Source: Limonium bicolor (lineage: Eukaryota > Streptophyta > Magnoliopsida > Caryophyllales > Plumbaginaceae). Taken from it: a stretch of 64,000 bases of DNA. The stretch spans positions 127,845,503 to 127,909,502 of the forward strand of contig CM041783.1 in assembly GCA_023374045.1 (NCBI GenBank), given 5' to 3'. The notes below the pieces were generated by a model. The model was not told the origin of the DNA and did no database searches. It saw only the letters and a program-made list of their open reading frames with translations. Shown one piece after another: positions 1 to 11,479 of this stretch. The position numbers and the translations under genes are program-made. How positions within the stretch are numbered: position 1 is the first letter of the stretch; every line of letters starts with the position of its first letter.

Positions 1-1200
1 TACCACTAAACCATGTAATGTTGTACAGAGAAGTAAATGTGTGTGGACAGCCTACAATGAGCAGAGCTCGAGGCAGTAAGGCTTATAAGCCACAAACAGG
101 ATATGTTATATAAACTTAATCAATTGTAGAAGTTTATGTTGTACAAGTAGACAGAGCGGAGAACGAACCACTGCTTTAAGAGTGGGGATACCTCCTAAGA
201 TTGTGAGACCGCAACAGCGGTAGTTAGGTGAACTAAGTTCTGGGAATATGTTAAGGGTGGACCAATTTGATTACTACCACTTGTGGAGACCGGAAGAGTA
301 ATAAGTCTAATAGCAACCACCATAGATGTGTGACGCTAAATGAGTAATGGACAATGCTCATGGAGCATTAAGACTCAAAAGACTAGAATATTGAACAATC
401 AGCCAAATGAGTGGCGAACCATAATACGAGTGATGTAACTATATGTGTGGAAGCTAAAATGACAGTGAATACCATATAAATTGATGTTATACAGTGAGTA
501 AGAGCACGGTGCGAAGCAAGCGACCGTTGTATAAGTGTTGTTGAATAATAATGCGGCAAATAAGACCATTTATGAGTTAAACTTAGTGGAGATGCAAGGT
601 AAGTGATGATAAACAGACTGGGCAATAAGCCGGTAGCTAGTACTATAAGATAAGAGTCTCAGTGAAACACAGTGTAAATTCCTATCGCAATCGCATAAGA
701 GATTTACTGTCAAGAGTTTACGCCTCTGCACTCTGTATGACTGAGTGTTTTGGTATTGCACTTGCTCAATAATGATCGAGTGAGATAGCTAGGATTTGAG
801 GAAATGTTAATTGTGGTGGAAGTAGAAAGAAACTTATAACGCTATAAGGACCAAGGCATAGGAAATGCAAGGTCATACCAATGAAATGATACTGGCACAG
901 AACCAAATGTGGAAGCATGACTGGCAATAAGTGACTACAGTAGCACTAAATACCATATATCAGTATGGAATATACCTCAAGTGTGGGAAATAACCGAGAG
1001 AGCACTACACATTAGGTAGTAGCTCAACCTCAACCGAAACCAGTCAAGAATTAAAGCAAACTCCAATGAGAATTCTTGGTTTAGGAACTAAACCGCCAAT
1101 ATGGTTAAGATCCTCTAATCAGAATGCATTGTATAACAGACCGCGTGGAAGTTAAAACACTTCACGACGGTAGAACATTTTAAACCAATGCTTAGTGGTT

Positions 1201-1237
1201 GATTACGTGGGCGTAATCCCTTTTAAGGGGGGTAGAG
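1201..1237 (+). promoter_or_regulatory. Hairpin plus internal polypurine tract (element G)
   Basis: Perfect hairpin GATTACG-TGGG-CGTAATC (1201-1218) followed by a polypurine tract TTTTAAGGGGGGTAGAG (1221-1237). The tract nearly copies the true 3' PPT of the same family (51014-51031) but is not followed by an LTR. The same pair occurs in B (28840-28876) and C (36140-36176), and a different-stem version occurs in A (14341-14375). Confidence 0.7.
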
Positions 1238-1289
1238 CGCAAGACCGCTTAGTGTGTTTTACCGTACAAGAGTACATGAACTATGTTGT

Positions 1290-1294
1290 GCATA
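1290..1294. repeat. Target site duplication of element C (left copy)
   Basis: GCATA lies directly before the C LTR terminus TGTAACACCCC. The empty paralogous site reads TATGC (reverse complement) at 36083-36087. The matching right copy is lost in a deletion of about 20 bp at 44130/44131. Confidence 0.7.
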
Positions 1295-3150
1295 TGTAAC
1301 ACCCCTTCCAACATTAACACACTTAACGACCAACTGCAGCGGAAAACATACTTCATCACATTACTTAACTCGTTGGTGTTACACGCCGTTAACCACCCAC
1401 GTGGCTAACAAGGCTATTACATATACATTGTATCGGTCTGATGGACTAGATTCCCGAGCGACTACACATTACTATCCCTCTCCATAAACAACAACAACAA
1501 CATATACCTTAAACTGTACCGAGTATTCACAAACTAATGCCGATAACAATTTTGGTCTTACTACACCTACTGTACAAATATACCTAAGATGATTACCCAT
1601 GTACAAACGATAACCTCGTCCTATTCTCGAACGGCTTCCAGCTCCTTGTACCTGAAATAGGAAAAGAAGAGAAAAGGGTGGCCCCCCAGAGGCTCAGCAC
1701 CTTTGTTGGTATGGTAATCCCGCAGCCCGCATACTACCGGGCCACGCACAACTAATTGTCGTCTTAGCATGCGGTTGATTATATTTAAATCATGCATGTA
1801 ACTATAAACACACAACACATAACATTTCGCCTCAATGGGCTCAACAAACAGATAACACATCCTTACTTGATAAGTCACTCATGGTGTTCATTACCCCTAG
1901 AGTGTTTCTCCTCCAATGGAGCTACTTCCTTAATAGACGACACTCACCCATTAATCGGGTTATCCTTAAACGCCTCTTATCACAAACTGGGATTCATATA
2001 CATGATCCACATACTCCACATTTTTACAACATATAACATACACCACAAAACAACACTTTTCACGCTTCAACGTGCACATAACAACATCGCAATGGGAATT
2101 GTAGTACAACAACAACACATAACACAACGGGAACTGTTCTCTTAGGAACCGACCCAACCATAGTTAATTCACTGGTGAGCCTAGAGAATGATGTCACCCT
2201 CATGATAAGCTCGTTATACAACACTCATTACCGTCCTAATAGTCGGACGAGTAACTTAAGTTAAGATGGTTCGGATATAGTGACCCGAACACACCACATA
2301 AACACATGTTCCCCCTAAACCGATCATAAGTCAGAATAGCTAAGCTTTGGAGTAAGCTAATGGGAGATCATAACCCGTGAGGGAAACAACCATAACAGAG
2401 AGGAGGGTAAGGCTAAAAAGGATACCCACTCCCAAACAATGCACGACTGGCCTAACCGGATTCCTCACCCCTGTTAGTACACACTTACTTTTAGATATTA
2501 GTTAGAGCCCCACTATGGAGTCTATCACATCCACACATCATACAGTATTACAATTGGGTTACACATACGAGGGAGGTCCTTACATACACACACAAATATC
2601 ACACAATTAACACACGTATAGCCGTGGTTAGAACGTCCCATGGTTCGGGTCGTTTAATCCGAATACCGAACTCTCATATGATCCTAGACTCAGTTAGCTA
2701 AGGTTTAACACTTTCGAGGTTAAATGGTATCGGAGTTGAACACGCCACATAAATGAATTACTATAAACTCATTACATGTTTTATCTTACAACGTGGCAAA
2801 CATACAGAAAAACACATTGGCATACAAGCCGGTGTAATCCGGTAGGACACAGGTTGCAAGAAAACCATACCTGTCACCGGAGTCCACTCTATCATGTCCA
2901 CTTATGTTCCTCAAACAATTCTCGAACAACTGGTAACATTACATGTACTTTTATTAACACTGGGGTAACATGATTGTTTAAAGTCTAATGCTCATAACTT
3001 ATCCCCGTTAACTTAGTTAAATAACTTCACATTTTAACTTGTTTTACTTTTACATTTTAATACAACTTTTCCCCCACTAAATTGTCATTATAACTCACTA
3101 GGGTTTACTACTTAAACCACACTTAGTTTGTTTTTTTTACATCTATTGGG

Positions 3151-3345
3151 TTGTCCGACCCACCGTCCGACCCACAAACTGGGTCGGACCGTTCCAGAAA
3201 CTTTTTCCGTATTTCAAATCCTCCCGTCCGACCCATGTCCGACCCAAGTCCTCTGGGTCGGACCATTCCAGAAACATCAACAGGTGAATTAACAGAGGCC
3301 GTCCGACCCACCCTGGGTCGGACCACTGGGTCGGACAATATCAGA
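3151..3345 (-). repeat. GC-rich hairpin cluster, element C left LTR
   Basis: Three perfect hairpins with arms GTCCGACCCA and TGGGTCGGAC: 3165-3189, 3237-3263 and 3301-3323, plus single arms at 3153 and 3327. The first two are followed after a short spacer by CAGAAAC, and the last single arm by CAGAAC. The right LTR has the same cluster at 41550-41740 with copy-number changes. Confidence 0.85.
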
Positions 3346-5673
3346 ACTTGTCCAAAACTTGTCAAACTTTCTCCAAACTTCTCCTCAAGCCTCTTAATGT
3401 GTTCTAACATCATTTGGCACATTTAACCATTCATATAACATCCATAAAACTCATTTTATAACTCCTTAAACACTTACTCTTTCCTTACCAAAATTCCTAA
3501 CACTTATAATGTTTTCTCTTTAGTTCCTCCAAGTGGTGTTTCATAATTATGATAACCGCTATGCCAAAAATGTTTCCTTACCAACATAACATCATCTCTC
3601 AAACATCATTTCTTACTAACTAAATCTCCTTTTTCACATCTTACCTAAACATCATTTCCTCCTTGTACATCAACATTCCTAAACCTTAAACAAACTTCTC
3701 CAAGACTTTAATACATCCTCAAAAACACTCATTGCATTCCTTGAACTTCCAAGATAATACCTAAATCCTTGTATCACTCTAAATCACTTTAATACATGCT
3801 TTCTTGCCTAGTAAAACACTTGTTCATTTTTAACACTTCCTAGTTCACCAAAACTCGTTTAAAACACTTAGAACTTCTTACACATTTTCCAAATTTTGCC
3901 ATAGCTTCCCTTGTATATTCTCACATCCAAACACTTAGGTTTTTACCTTATTTCATTCAAGAACACCTAAGTCCACCAAGAACTTTCTCACACACAAAAC
4001 TTCACCAAATTTACACCACATCACAATATAGTGCATAAACTTAAATTGCTTTGCACTTAGGCCCTTAAATAACATGCTCTTAGGCCCTTAAATTTCATAA
4101 ACCTTAAACACTAAATTTCCCACATAAATAATGCCTTTGACCCGCAATTACATACAACAACACATATGCCCTTTAATAGTTTCCTTGAGAGCATTTTACT
4201 AGGTCATTCACCATTGGCTCCTTAGGTATTTTATTAAGCAAATCAAGCTCATTTTTCCTAAGGCATTTAAACTACATTGAGATAGTTTGTTTACCTCTTT
4301 TCCTCTCAAACTTCTTTCTTGTTTCCTTGTACCGAAAATCAGCAAGGAGTTTGATCACTTGTCAACTTTCTAATCAATACACATATAAGGGTAATGAGCT
4401 TAAGAATTCACACTTAAACTCATATACAAACCCTAGTTTAACATAAGTGTTTTAATACACTAAAATGATATTTACCTTTGAATTTGAAAGAGAACTTGAA
4501 TATGTAACAAGAGAGGTTTCCACCAAGCCCTTGAATGATAGGAATGAAGCTAAAACAAAGCAAAAGAAAACACCATGAAGAAGGTGATTTCGGTCACTTA
4601 TGAAAACAAAAGGAAATGAAGTTTTTCTTTGACTTTCCTTACCTTGAAGCAAAGGAGAATAACAAGGCATGAAAAGGTAAGCTCAAGCTCCTTCAATGGA
4701 GAATCTTCATGACACCAAAATGGAGTTCTTGAAGATTTGAAAAGAGAGAAGTGTAGAGCTTGGCCTAACTAAGACAAATATGGTCTTAGAATTTGATTTG
4801 GTATATGGAGCTAGAAGATACAAGCATTCAAAGACGGAGATGGTATGTTTTTGCTGTAGCAAAAACGATTTCAAGAAGGGAGGATGGAGAAGGCTACGGT
4901 GGTGAGTGAAAGAAACAAGAGAATGAGGTGAGAGAGTGCTCTTGTTTAGATATTTATCTAATAAAGTAGAATAGTACTTTACTTTATTTCTTTCTTTCTT
5001 TAATTGATTTGTAAATGGTGGTGACTCACCCTACAAAAACCGGCTCCCATTTAATAATAAGGGTTTTTTGGTCTTTGTTGACCAACTAACTTACTTATAT
5101 TGACTTATGTTATAAATTTGCATATTTTGGTTACTATTCACAAACTAAGGCACATATTTGTGAAATTTTTGATTTCCCATTGATTTAGACTTCCTAATAT
5201 GATACTAAGTAGTAAACATGTTAATTAAAGAGTAATGATGGACATTTAGCCATTCAAAACTCATTTACAAGACAATTTTTCAAAAATGTGCTTTAAGACA
5301 CCTTAAAGCACATTTTGTATTTTAACTTGTTTTCAAGCTTGGTTTTCTTTAGTAATTGATTTTATATGTTCATTAACATATAATTAAGGTATAGACATGA
5401 CCTTTAGGTCTTATACAAATTTATCCCAAGCTTAGAGCATAATTTTGCCCATATTGACTTTAAGGCATTTATTTGTGTTTGGTTTGGTTTAATTGTCTAC
5501 CAAGGTTTCCTAAAGACTTAATTAGCCTTATTAAATCATAATTGAATATTATTTAGTCTTGGTAGGTTCTTTGGGTCCTAACCAAGTTCACTCCAAGCTT
5601 AGAGCATGTTTTTGGCTCAAACTGAGTCTTAGTGTTTTATTGTGTTTTACTATGGTTTAAATTATTCACTGAT

Positions 5674-5678
5674 GTTTC
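5674..5678. repeat. Target site duplication of element B (left copy)
   Basis: GTTTC before the LTR start TGAAATACCC. It is repeated at 34660-34664 directly after the other end of B. The empty site is visible in the other C LTR at 44072-44076. Confidence 0.95.
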
Positions 5679-5948
5679 TGAAATACCCTAACCCTAAGTA
5701 TCCTAAGTAAACATAAAATTATGATGTAGTAAGGCTAAAATATGCCTTAGAAAGATTGGTAGACAATTTAAACCAAGGAAAACACAAGAAAATGCCTTAA
5801 GGGCAATTTAGGCAAAAATGTGCTCTAAGCTTGGAGTGACTTTGATTGGCACCCAAATATCATTATAATACCTTATTAACATTCTAATGGACATGTTAAA
5901 TCAATTACCAAAGAAAACCAGGCTCAAAAACAAGCTTAAACACAAAAT

Positions 5949-5972
5949 GTGCTTTAAGACTCCTTAAAGCAC
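5949..5972. promoter_or_regulatory. Conserved U3 dyad (element B)
   Basis: Perfect inverted repeat GTGCTTTAAG - ACTC - CTTAAAGCAC about 270 bp inside the LTR start. Equivalent dyads occur at 30309-30332 (B), 5285-5316 and about 43682-43713 (C), 13788-13811 and 24215-24238 (A) and 51469-51492 (G), with weaker forms in D (50342) and H (60097-60126). Confidence 0.75.
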
Positions 5973-6300
5973 CATTTTGAGAAATTGTCTTAGAAATGAG
6001 TTTTGAGTGGCAAAATGCCCATGATTACACCTTAATCAACATGTGTACTAATTAGTATCACATTAGGAAGCCTAAATCAATGAGAAACAAAAAATTTCCC
6101 GAATATGTGCACTAATTAGTGAATAGTGCTCAAATAGTGCTAGTTTCGACTTAAGTCAACTTTAATTAGCCAAATGGCCAAACAAGGCCTTATGTATCTT
6201 ATATACCAAGGGGGGACGGTTTTTAATGGTGACTCACCATTAGTAGCCCGCACATTAAAGGAAATGAGAGGAAAAGTAGTAAGTTCACTATTCACCCTTT

Positions 6301-6313
6301 TATAAGATAAATA
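6301..6313 (+). promoter_or_regulatory. Probable LTR TATA box (element B 5' LTR)
   Basis: TATAAGATAAATA preceded by a conserved TTCACTATTCACC stretch. The same context (ACTATTC near an AT box) occurs in the other B LTR (30662-30674), and in reverse in A (near 13450) and C (near 4960). Placement about 620 bp into the LTR fits a U3 promoter. The transcription start is not determined. Confidence 0.5.
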
Positions 6314-6575
6314 TCTTCTTTAGCTTACCTCTCTCCTCTATTCTCTCTGTTCTAAACCGTTCCCAAGAAGCCCCATTGTTGCCTCACCTTTCTTTGCCCA
6401 CCAAATCTTCATTTTAGCTCCAAATCAAAAACTAAACACATATATCTCTTAGTTAGCTCAAGCTCTAGCTTTCTATCTTTACAAAATTGGAAAAGCTTCA
6501 TTTTGGAGCCATGGGAAATCTCCATTGAAGGGGGAAAAATAAGCTTGGAGGGTGCATTAGCTTCTCCATTCTCTT

Positions 6576-7179
6576 AAGGTAATGAAAATGTAAGAAAAAC
6601 CATGTTTCCACCACTTCTTCTACATGGCCGAAATTTACTACTCATGGGGCTTGGTTTTTATGCCTTGTTTTAGCTTGTTTTATTCACCAAGGGCTAGTGG
6701 AGGTCCTCTTTCATTCAATGCCCAAGTCTACCTTGAGACTTCAAAGGTAATCATCCACTTTTATACCTTAGAACACATTTTTAACCTAGGTTTTCATTCC
6801 TTAAGGTTAGTGTATTGTTTAGCACTCATGTGAGTCATTGAATGTTGATTAGAACATTGGCAATGGAAATCTAAGTGGGTGGCTGAAAATGAAACAAAGG
6901 AAACCAAGGAGGGAAGTGTGAGGAGAAGCTTGGAAGAACAAGGTAAATTGCTTACCTAATGGTGGTCTAAGTTTAAGGAATGAGTTTTAGATGAGTACTA
7001 ATGTAGCTTAAAGCATACATTAGGTAATGGGTTATATAACCTAAGAAAAAAAAAGGAATTTAAACAATCTTATGAACTTGTGACTAAGGAGCCAATGGGA
7101 ATGAGTTAGCAAGATAAGTATATGGTGAATTAAGAGAACACTTAAATTACTATGGGAGCATTGTTGTGTGTATTTGCAG
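6576..7179 (+). promoter_or_regulatory. Candidate leader intron signals inside element B LTR
   Basis: Three consensus 5' splice sites, AAGGTAAT (6576), AAAGGTAA (6743) and AAGGTAAAT (6939), are followed by a pyrimidine/GT-rich stretch and TTTGCAG|GTTG ending at 7179. A and C carry the same three-donor layout in reverse, and a matching acceptor (TCGCAG|GTTGAAGG in A; TTGCAG|GTCAAAGG in the right LTR of C). This suggests a spliced 5' leader located inside the LTR transcript. It is inference from sequence only. Confidence 0.45.
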
Positions 7180-8284
7180 GTTGAAAGCTTTTATATGTGG
7201 GAAATTCAGTGTTTAAGTTTAAGTCATTTAAGGGCCTAAGAGCCATGTCATTTAAGAGCCTTAGTGCTATGCAATTTAAGATTATTGCATTATGTTGAGT
7301 TTATTATGAATGAGTTGATTTGGGTGAGAAAAATAAGATGAGGAAGGATTTGATGTGTGTGAGATGATTGAATGTGAAAAACAATGCATTTGGGCGTGAT
7401 AATATACTAGAGGAGTTATGACGAAATTTAAGTAGGAAACAAAGTGTTTGGTGGTGGTTGTGAATTAATATGACCTCGGATTTACTAGGAGTCATTAAAG
7501 GAAATTTGAGTGGAAATGAGTTAACAAAGTTGTTCTTGAAGTTTAGAATGACCTAGAATTGTTTAGGAGGGATTAGAGGTTTGGAGGGTGTAATTTGTGT
7601 ACCAAGAATGTGTACTAAGGGTTTGAGTGTTCATGATTTTATTAAGGGTGAGAAACTAAACGCTGGGTGTAGTAATATACTAAGGAAGCCATGTCAAAAT
7701 TTGGAGAGAGAACTAAGTGTTTAAGGTGTTCTAAAGAGATTTTATAACTAAGGATGTTATAGTAAACATTAAAGGTTGTTTTGATGAAAGTGGGTAAGCT
7801 AAGGAGTTCTTGAGTAATAGGAAGACCTATTGGTGTCTAAGAGGGACTAGGGGTTACAATGGTGAATTTAAGGCACCAAAACCATGGTTAAGGAAGCTTG
7901 GAAACTTGTACAAAGTTTGAAGGAAAAATAAGATATAATGACTCATAAGGATGTAAGCATGTGCTAGATTATATATAGTTTTGAGAAGTTTGAGTAAAGC
8001 AAGTGAGTATGCAAAATGATGCTTGAGGAGTAGTTAAGAAGGTTGTGAAGAAACATTTGGGTAAGTTGAAGTTTTAGGCAAAATTTATATGTTGGAAGTG
8101 TAAGAAATTAAGTATTAAGTGTTAAGAGTTTTGTAAGAAATTGAGTGTCAAGTTTGGTGATTTTTGAGGAAGGTTTAGTACATGTTTTAAGGTGTTTAAA
8201 CATGTAGGAAACATGTGGAAAGATTGTGGAATGAGTGGGAAAAGATTGGGGTGAATTTGGAGTTCAAAATGAGGAGAAAAGCAC

Positions 8285-8420
8285 TTTGGAAAATAGGTTC
8301 TGCCGTGGTTCGCCCCTAGGGACCGCCACTGTGGGGAGGTCCAGGCAAATTGTGCAGGAAATTAGCTTCTGGTTGGGACCGCCCCTGGGGACCGCCCCAG
8401 AGGGGCGGTCCAGTGCAGAG
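8285..8420 (+). repeat. GC-rich hairpin cluster, element B 5' LTR
   Basis: Contains the perfect hairpin GGACCGCCCC-AGA-GGGGCGGTCC (8389-8411) followed by AGTGCAGAG. It also contains related partial arms (CGCCCCTAGGGACCG, GTGGGGAGGTCC) and the spacer phrase GTGCAGGAAATTAGC. In the 3' LTR (32697-32820) the same unit is arranged differently: the spacer phrase is present twice. Confidence 0.8.
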
Positions 8421-9519
8421 AAAAAGAAATTTTTTTGTTTTTGGCTTCTAATGATGAGGGATTGAATGGTAATGGTTGTAAATGATGTTTAGGCCTTGTT
8501 TGGTGACATGTAAAGGCCTTAAGAGGTGTAAACAAGAGTGAGGTGTAATGAGAAGTGATTAACTTATATGATTAAGTTTAAATTACAATGACTTAGTGGT
8601 CCAACATTAGGGAGAGATGATGATTAGAAAGATAAGCATATAATGACTTAAGAGATTAGGGTAAGTAAATGATATTAAGTGTTTAAGGTTAAGTTGGTAA
8701 GAATTTAAGAAGAGCTAGATGGAGATTGATATTTAATGATAATATAAGGTTGTTTAAGACGTGTTTGGTGAGTGACAATGATAATTAAGTGGGTGAATAG
8801 GTATAAGGAATGAGGAGAAGTGATTCACTTAAGATTAAGTTTATAAGAACTTAAGTGGTATTTAGTTGGAAATCATTAGTGATTAAGTAAGCTAGGTTAA
8901 TTAAAAGTAATTAACCACCAAATTCGATGAATGTTTTAGGGTTTGAGAATTTGGACTCCAGAGGATAGTAAGCAACCGAACAACCAGCGGTGAACGGTAC
9001 AGTTCTTCTTGTGACCTGCTTGCTAACGAGGTGTCCCTCGGCTTGTGTGCTATTTGTTTTGTGTGCTCACTAAACAAGATAAAGCATGCAACCGGAATAT
9101 TATGATTATTGTATTGTTATGTGATGTTTGAAAACTAACACAACATATCGTGGGAACTTACTAACTAACGTTTAGTAAGGAATTGAGTGAGACTAAGGAA
9201 CGCTCCATAATATGGGACGATATGAACCGAAAGAGGTTAACCAACAAACAAGGTCTTGAGATTACTTCTAACTGGAACTTGAGTGAGGAAACCCGGGACC
9301 GATCTCCGGTCATGCATGCTAAGGAAAGGGAGTCGGTATCTATAGCAGATTCGACTCCCGATTAAGGACTTGTCTTCGGACTTGTAGCCTAGGGCCGGTT
9401 GCCGGCTCAGCTACGCTGGACTCCCGTCCAGAGTAGGTGGCATTAAGATGGTGCGGTGGGATCACCTAAATCCCAGGTTCGAACTAAGCTACAACCATTC
9501 CCCTCCAGGAACGGTTTGT

Positions 9520-9700
9520 ATACTGAGATTAAGATTAAGGTAAGGATAAGATAAGTTGCAACCATTCCTCTTTAAAGGATGGTTTGTATTACTAAGACTA
9601 AGATAAGCTACATCCACTCCTTATTAAAGGGTGGTTGTTTCTAAGATTAAGATAAGATTAAGATTGAGGTGAGATAAGGATGGACTAAGATTAAGAGGGA
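9520..9700 (+). repeat. AAGATT/AAGGAT-type degenerate simple repeat in B LTR
   Basis: Hexamer-like runs of GATTAAGATTAAGG and AGATTAAGATAAG are interleaved with CAACCATTCC phrases. The corresponding part of A's LTR (10570-10640) has the complementary TTAATCTCAATC run, and its length differs between A's two LTRs. It is not a telomere repeat. Confidence 0.6.
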
Positions 9701-9987
9701 ACATTACTTAAGGAGTTAAATAACTAACTCTCTAATTAAGGGAACACATTTAAGTCGTTCATTGTGTGTGAACTTTGATTGTTCATATTTGAATTGTTGT
9801 TTACAGCATTTACTATTATGTTGTGCATCTAATCAACCTCCATGCTATCGACAATTAGTCGTCGTAGCCATGTTAGCTTGGGGGCCATGAGAGGATCGTA
9901 CCAGCATTTGTGTTGACCCCCTTTGGGGGCTGTTTTTACTACACAGGTGAACATCAGGAGGCGGCCGTCACGAGAGTAAGATGGGGT

Positions 9988-9992
9988 ACAAG
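9988..9992. repeat. Target site duplication of element A (left copy)
   Basis: ACAAG directly before TGTAACACCCC. It is repeated at 24510-24514 after GGGGTATTTCA. The uninterrupted site is seen in B's other LTR at 34402-34406. Confidence 0.97.
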
Positions 9993-10353
9993 TGTAACAC
10001 CCCATCCAAAGCCTATCGTGGTTATCGCAATCTGAACACTTAATCGAATACGTCGCAGCGGAAGTAAACAACACCTGGACCTTGCCACGGTCTGATCGAT
10101 AGAATATACCGGCTTAAATGCTTACAATACTTATCCAAAAACACTTACCCATCTTAAACATCAATATTCTCAATACCACAACCAACCAAGTACTAGTATC
10201 TCATACACAATCCCAAACTTACATCAGCTTAATATAAACAGTCGGGTGCACAGGCGCAACCCGAACTCAAAATAAAAGTCCCCACCTAAGTCTAACCGCT
10301 CCTACTCTCGTAGTGCGTCCTCATGGGCCTCTTACCTACAAGTGTAAAAATAG

Positions 10354-10380
10354 CCCCCGAGGGGGTCAGCACGAATGCTG
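10354..10380 (-). promoter_or_regulatory. Two-hairpin module near LTR 3' end (element A)
   Basis: In element sense: CAGCA-TTCG-TGCTG (a UUCG tetraloop hairpin), one A, then a CCCCC-TC-GGGGG hairpin followed by CTATTTTTA. It lies roughly 360-390 bp from the LTR end. It also occurs at 20775-20801 (A 5' LTR), 34316-34343 (B), about 9902-9929 (B 5' LTR, wobble-preserving changes) and 40090-40116 (C, different loop). Confidence 0.65.
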
Positions 10381-11479
10381 GTACACCCTCTCATGGCCCC
10401 CAAGCTAACGGGGCTACGAAGACTAATTGTCGATAGCATGGAAATTGATTACGTACACAAAATAATATGAAGTGCAATAACAATAACCACAGAGAAATAT
10501 ATAGTTCACAAGCAATGAACGACTCAAGCGTTCCCTTATCAAGTGGGTTAGTAACCCCCTCCTTAGTCCTCATTTCCTTAATCTCAGTTCCTTCCTTACC
10601 TTAATCTTAATCTCAATCTCAATCTTAATCTCAGTATACAAACCTTTCCTGGAAGGGATTGGCGTATCTAATTCGAACCTGGGATTTAGGTGATCCCACC
10701 GCACCATCTTAATGCCACCTACTCTGGATGGGAGTCCAGCGTAGCTGAGCCGGCAACCGGCCCTAGGCAACAAGTCCGAAGACAAGTCCTTAAGCGGAGG
10801 GCGGATCTGATTCAGATACCGTCCCCCTTTCACTTAGCATGCATGACCGGAGATCGGTCCCGGGTTTCCTCACTCAAGTTCCAGTTAGTAGACATCTTAA
10901 ACACCATGTGCTAGCTAAGCCTTAACGGGCATTAACCAACAACCATCAACTTAACTCTTATTCTTAACTCAGTAAGTACTAAACTTGGTTAGTAACAATC
11001 TCAAATCTCGCGGGTTAGTGAAATATAACACAATCACAACGAGAAAATACAACCGGTTGCATGCTTTATCTTGTTTTAGTCATAGCAAATAACAGATAGC
11101 ACACAAGCCGAGGGACACCTCGTTAGCAAGCAGGTCACAAGAAGGATTGTACCGTTCACCGTCGATCGTTGTTTGTTTAACCTTCTTCGGGGTCCCAATT
11201 CACAAACCTAAAACATTCATTCATTTTTAGGTTATTAGTTATTTGCTCCTTACTTAACTCACTTAGTCCCTAAGGACTTCCATTCAATAACCTCTCAAAT
11301 CTTTATCTCTTAGTCTTACAAACTTAACTTTAAACATTAAAACTTACACTTAATCTTAACTTAATTCCTTAAGTTCTTAGGGTCCTAATCATTACCACCC
11401 TACCAAAGGTATACCTCTTTACCTATTACCATTCTTAGAATTCAAAATTTCTTTTTTTTTTTTCTAAGTGGTAAGGGTC

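Larger units (their letters stand above)
1..1294 (+). mobile_element. Element G interior, left part (decayed chromovirus pol)
   Basis: Noncoding remnant of an LTR-retrotransposon interior in + orientation. It is the reverse-complement paralogue of roughly 36090-37690 in element C (shared landmarks: the GCGGAGAACGAACC block near 155, the GCGACCGTT block near 520). No open frame of note survives. Near 1100-1165 the text resembles the chromodomain remnant seen in B (ATCCTC... then CGTGGAAG). It continues after element C at 44131. The 5' LTR of G lies outside the window. The identification rests on paralogy with C and on the PPT-LTR structure at 51014-51032. Confidence 0.75.
1295..5678 (-). repeat. 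Element C left LTR (3' LTR in element sense), part 1
   Basis: Begins TGTAACACCCC and matches 39709-44076 almost base for base with scattered differences. It is interrupted at 5678 by element B and finishes at 34665-34734 with GGGGTATTTCA, for a total of about 4.45 kb. In element sense (minus strand) it holds a U3 dyad near 5285-5316, an AT-rich promoter-like stretch near 4955-4985, AGGTAA donor-like sites near 4640, 4475 and 4292, and a GC-rich hairpin cluster at 3151-3345. A splice-acceptor-like site at 4143 reads GCGG here but GCAG in the other LTR (42539-42542). Small open frames inside are not conserved as protein and are taken as noncoding. Confidence 0.93.
5679..9992 (+). repeat. Element B 5' LTR, part 1
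   Basis: Starts TGAAATACCC and is nearly identical to 30039-34406. It is interrupted by element A after the target ACAAG and resumes at 24515. Contents in order: the U3 dyad GTGCTTTAAG/CTTAAAGCAC (5949-5972), a TATA-like box (6301-6313), three AGGTAA donor-like sites and a TTTGCAG acceptor, the GC-rich hairpins (8389-8411), and a 3' region homologous in reverse to A's LTR (about 9000-9990). Compared with the 3' LTR this copy lacks about 40 bp near 6330 and differs in the hairpin cluster. Confidence 0.95.

Noticed and set aside
1792..2145. 117-codon frame, with a similar one at 40200-40535
   Set aside because: Paired LTR copies of element C; the frame is low-complexity, differs in length between copies and is antisense to the element.
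3151..3345. Regularly spaced GC-rich repeats as a CRISPR-like array
   Set aside because: Arms are 10 bp inverted repeats inside an LTR of a plant element, with no uniform spacers and no cas genes.
6624..6833. 69-codon open frame, repeated identically at 31022-31231
   Set aside because: It is identical only because the two positions are the paired LTRs of element B. It overlaps splice-donor-like sites and resembles no known protein.
9440..9490. GGTTCGAAC resembling a tRNA box B in B's LTR (also in A near 10670)
   Set aside because: No convincing box A at tRNA spacing and no cloverleaf; it is part of a block shared by A and B LTRs.
9520..9700. TTAAGATTAAGG runs as possible telomeric repeats
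   Set aside because: The unit is irregular and not the plant TTTAGGG repeat.
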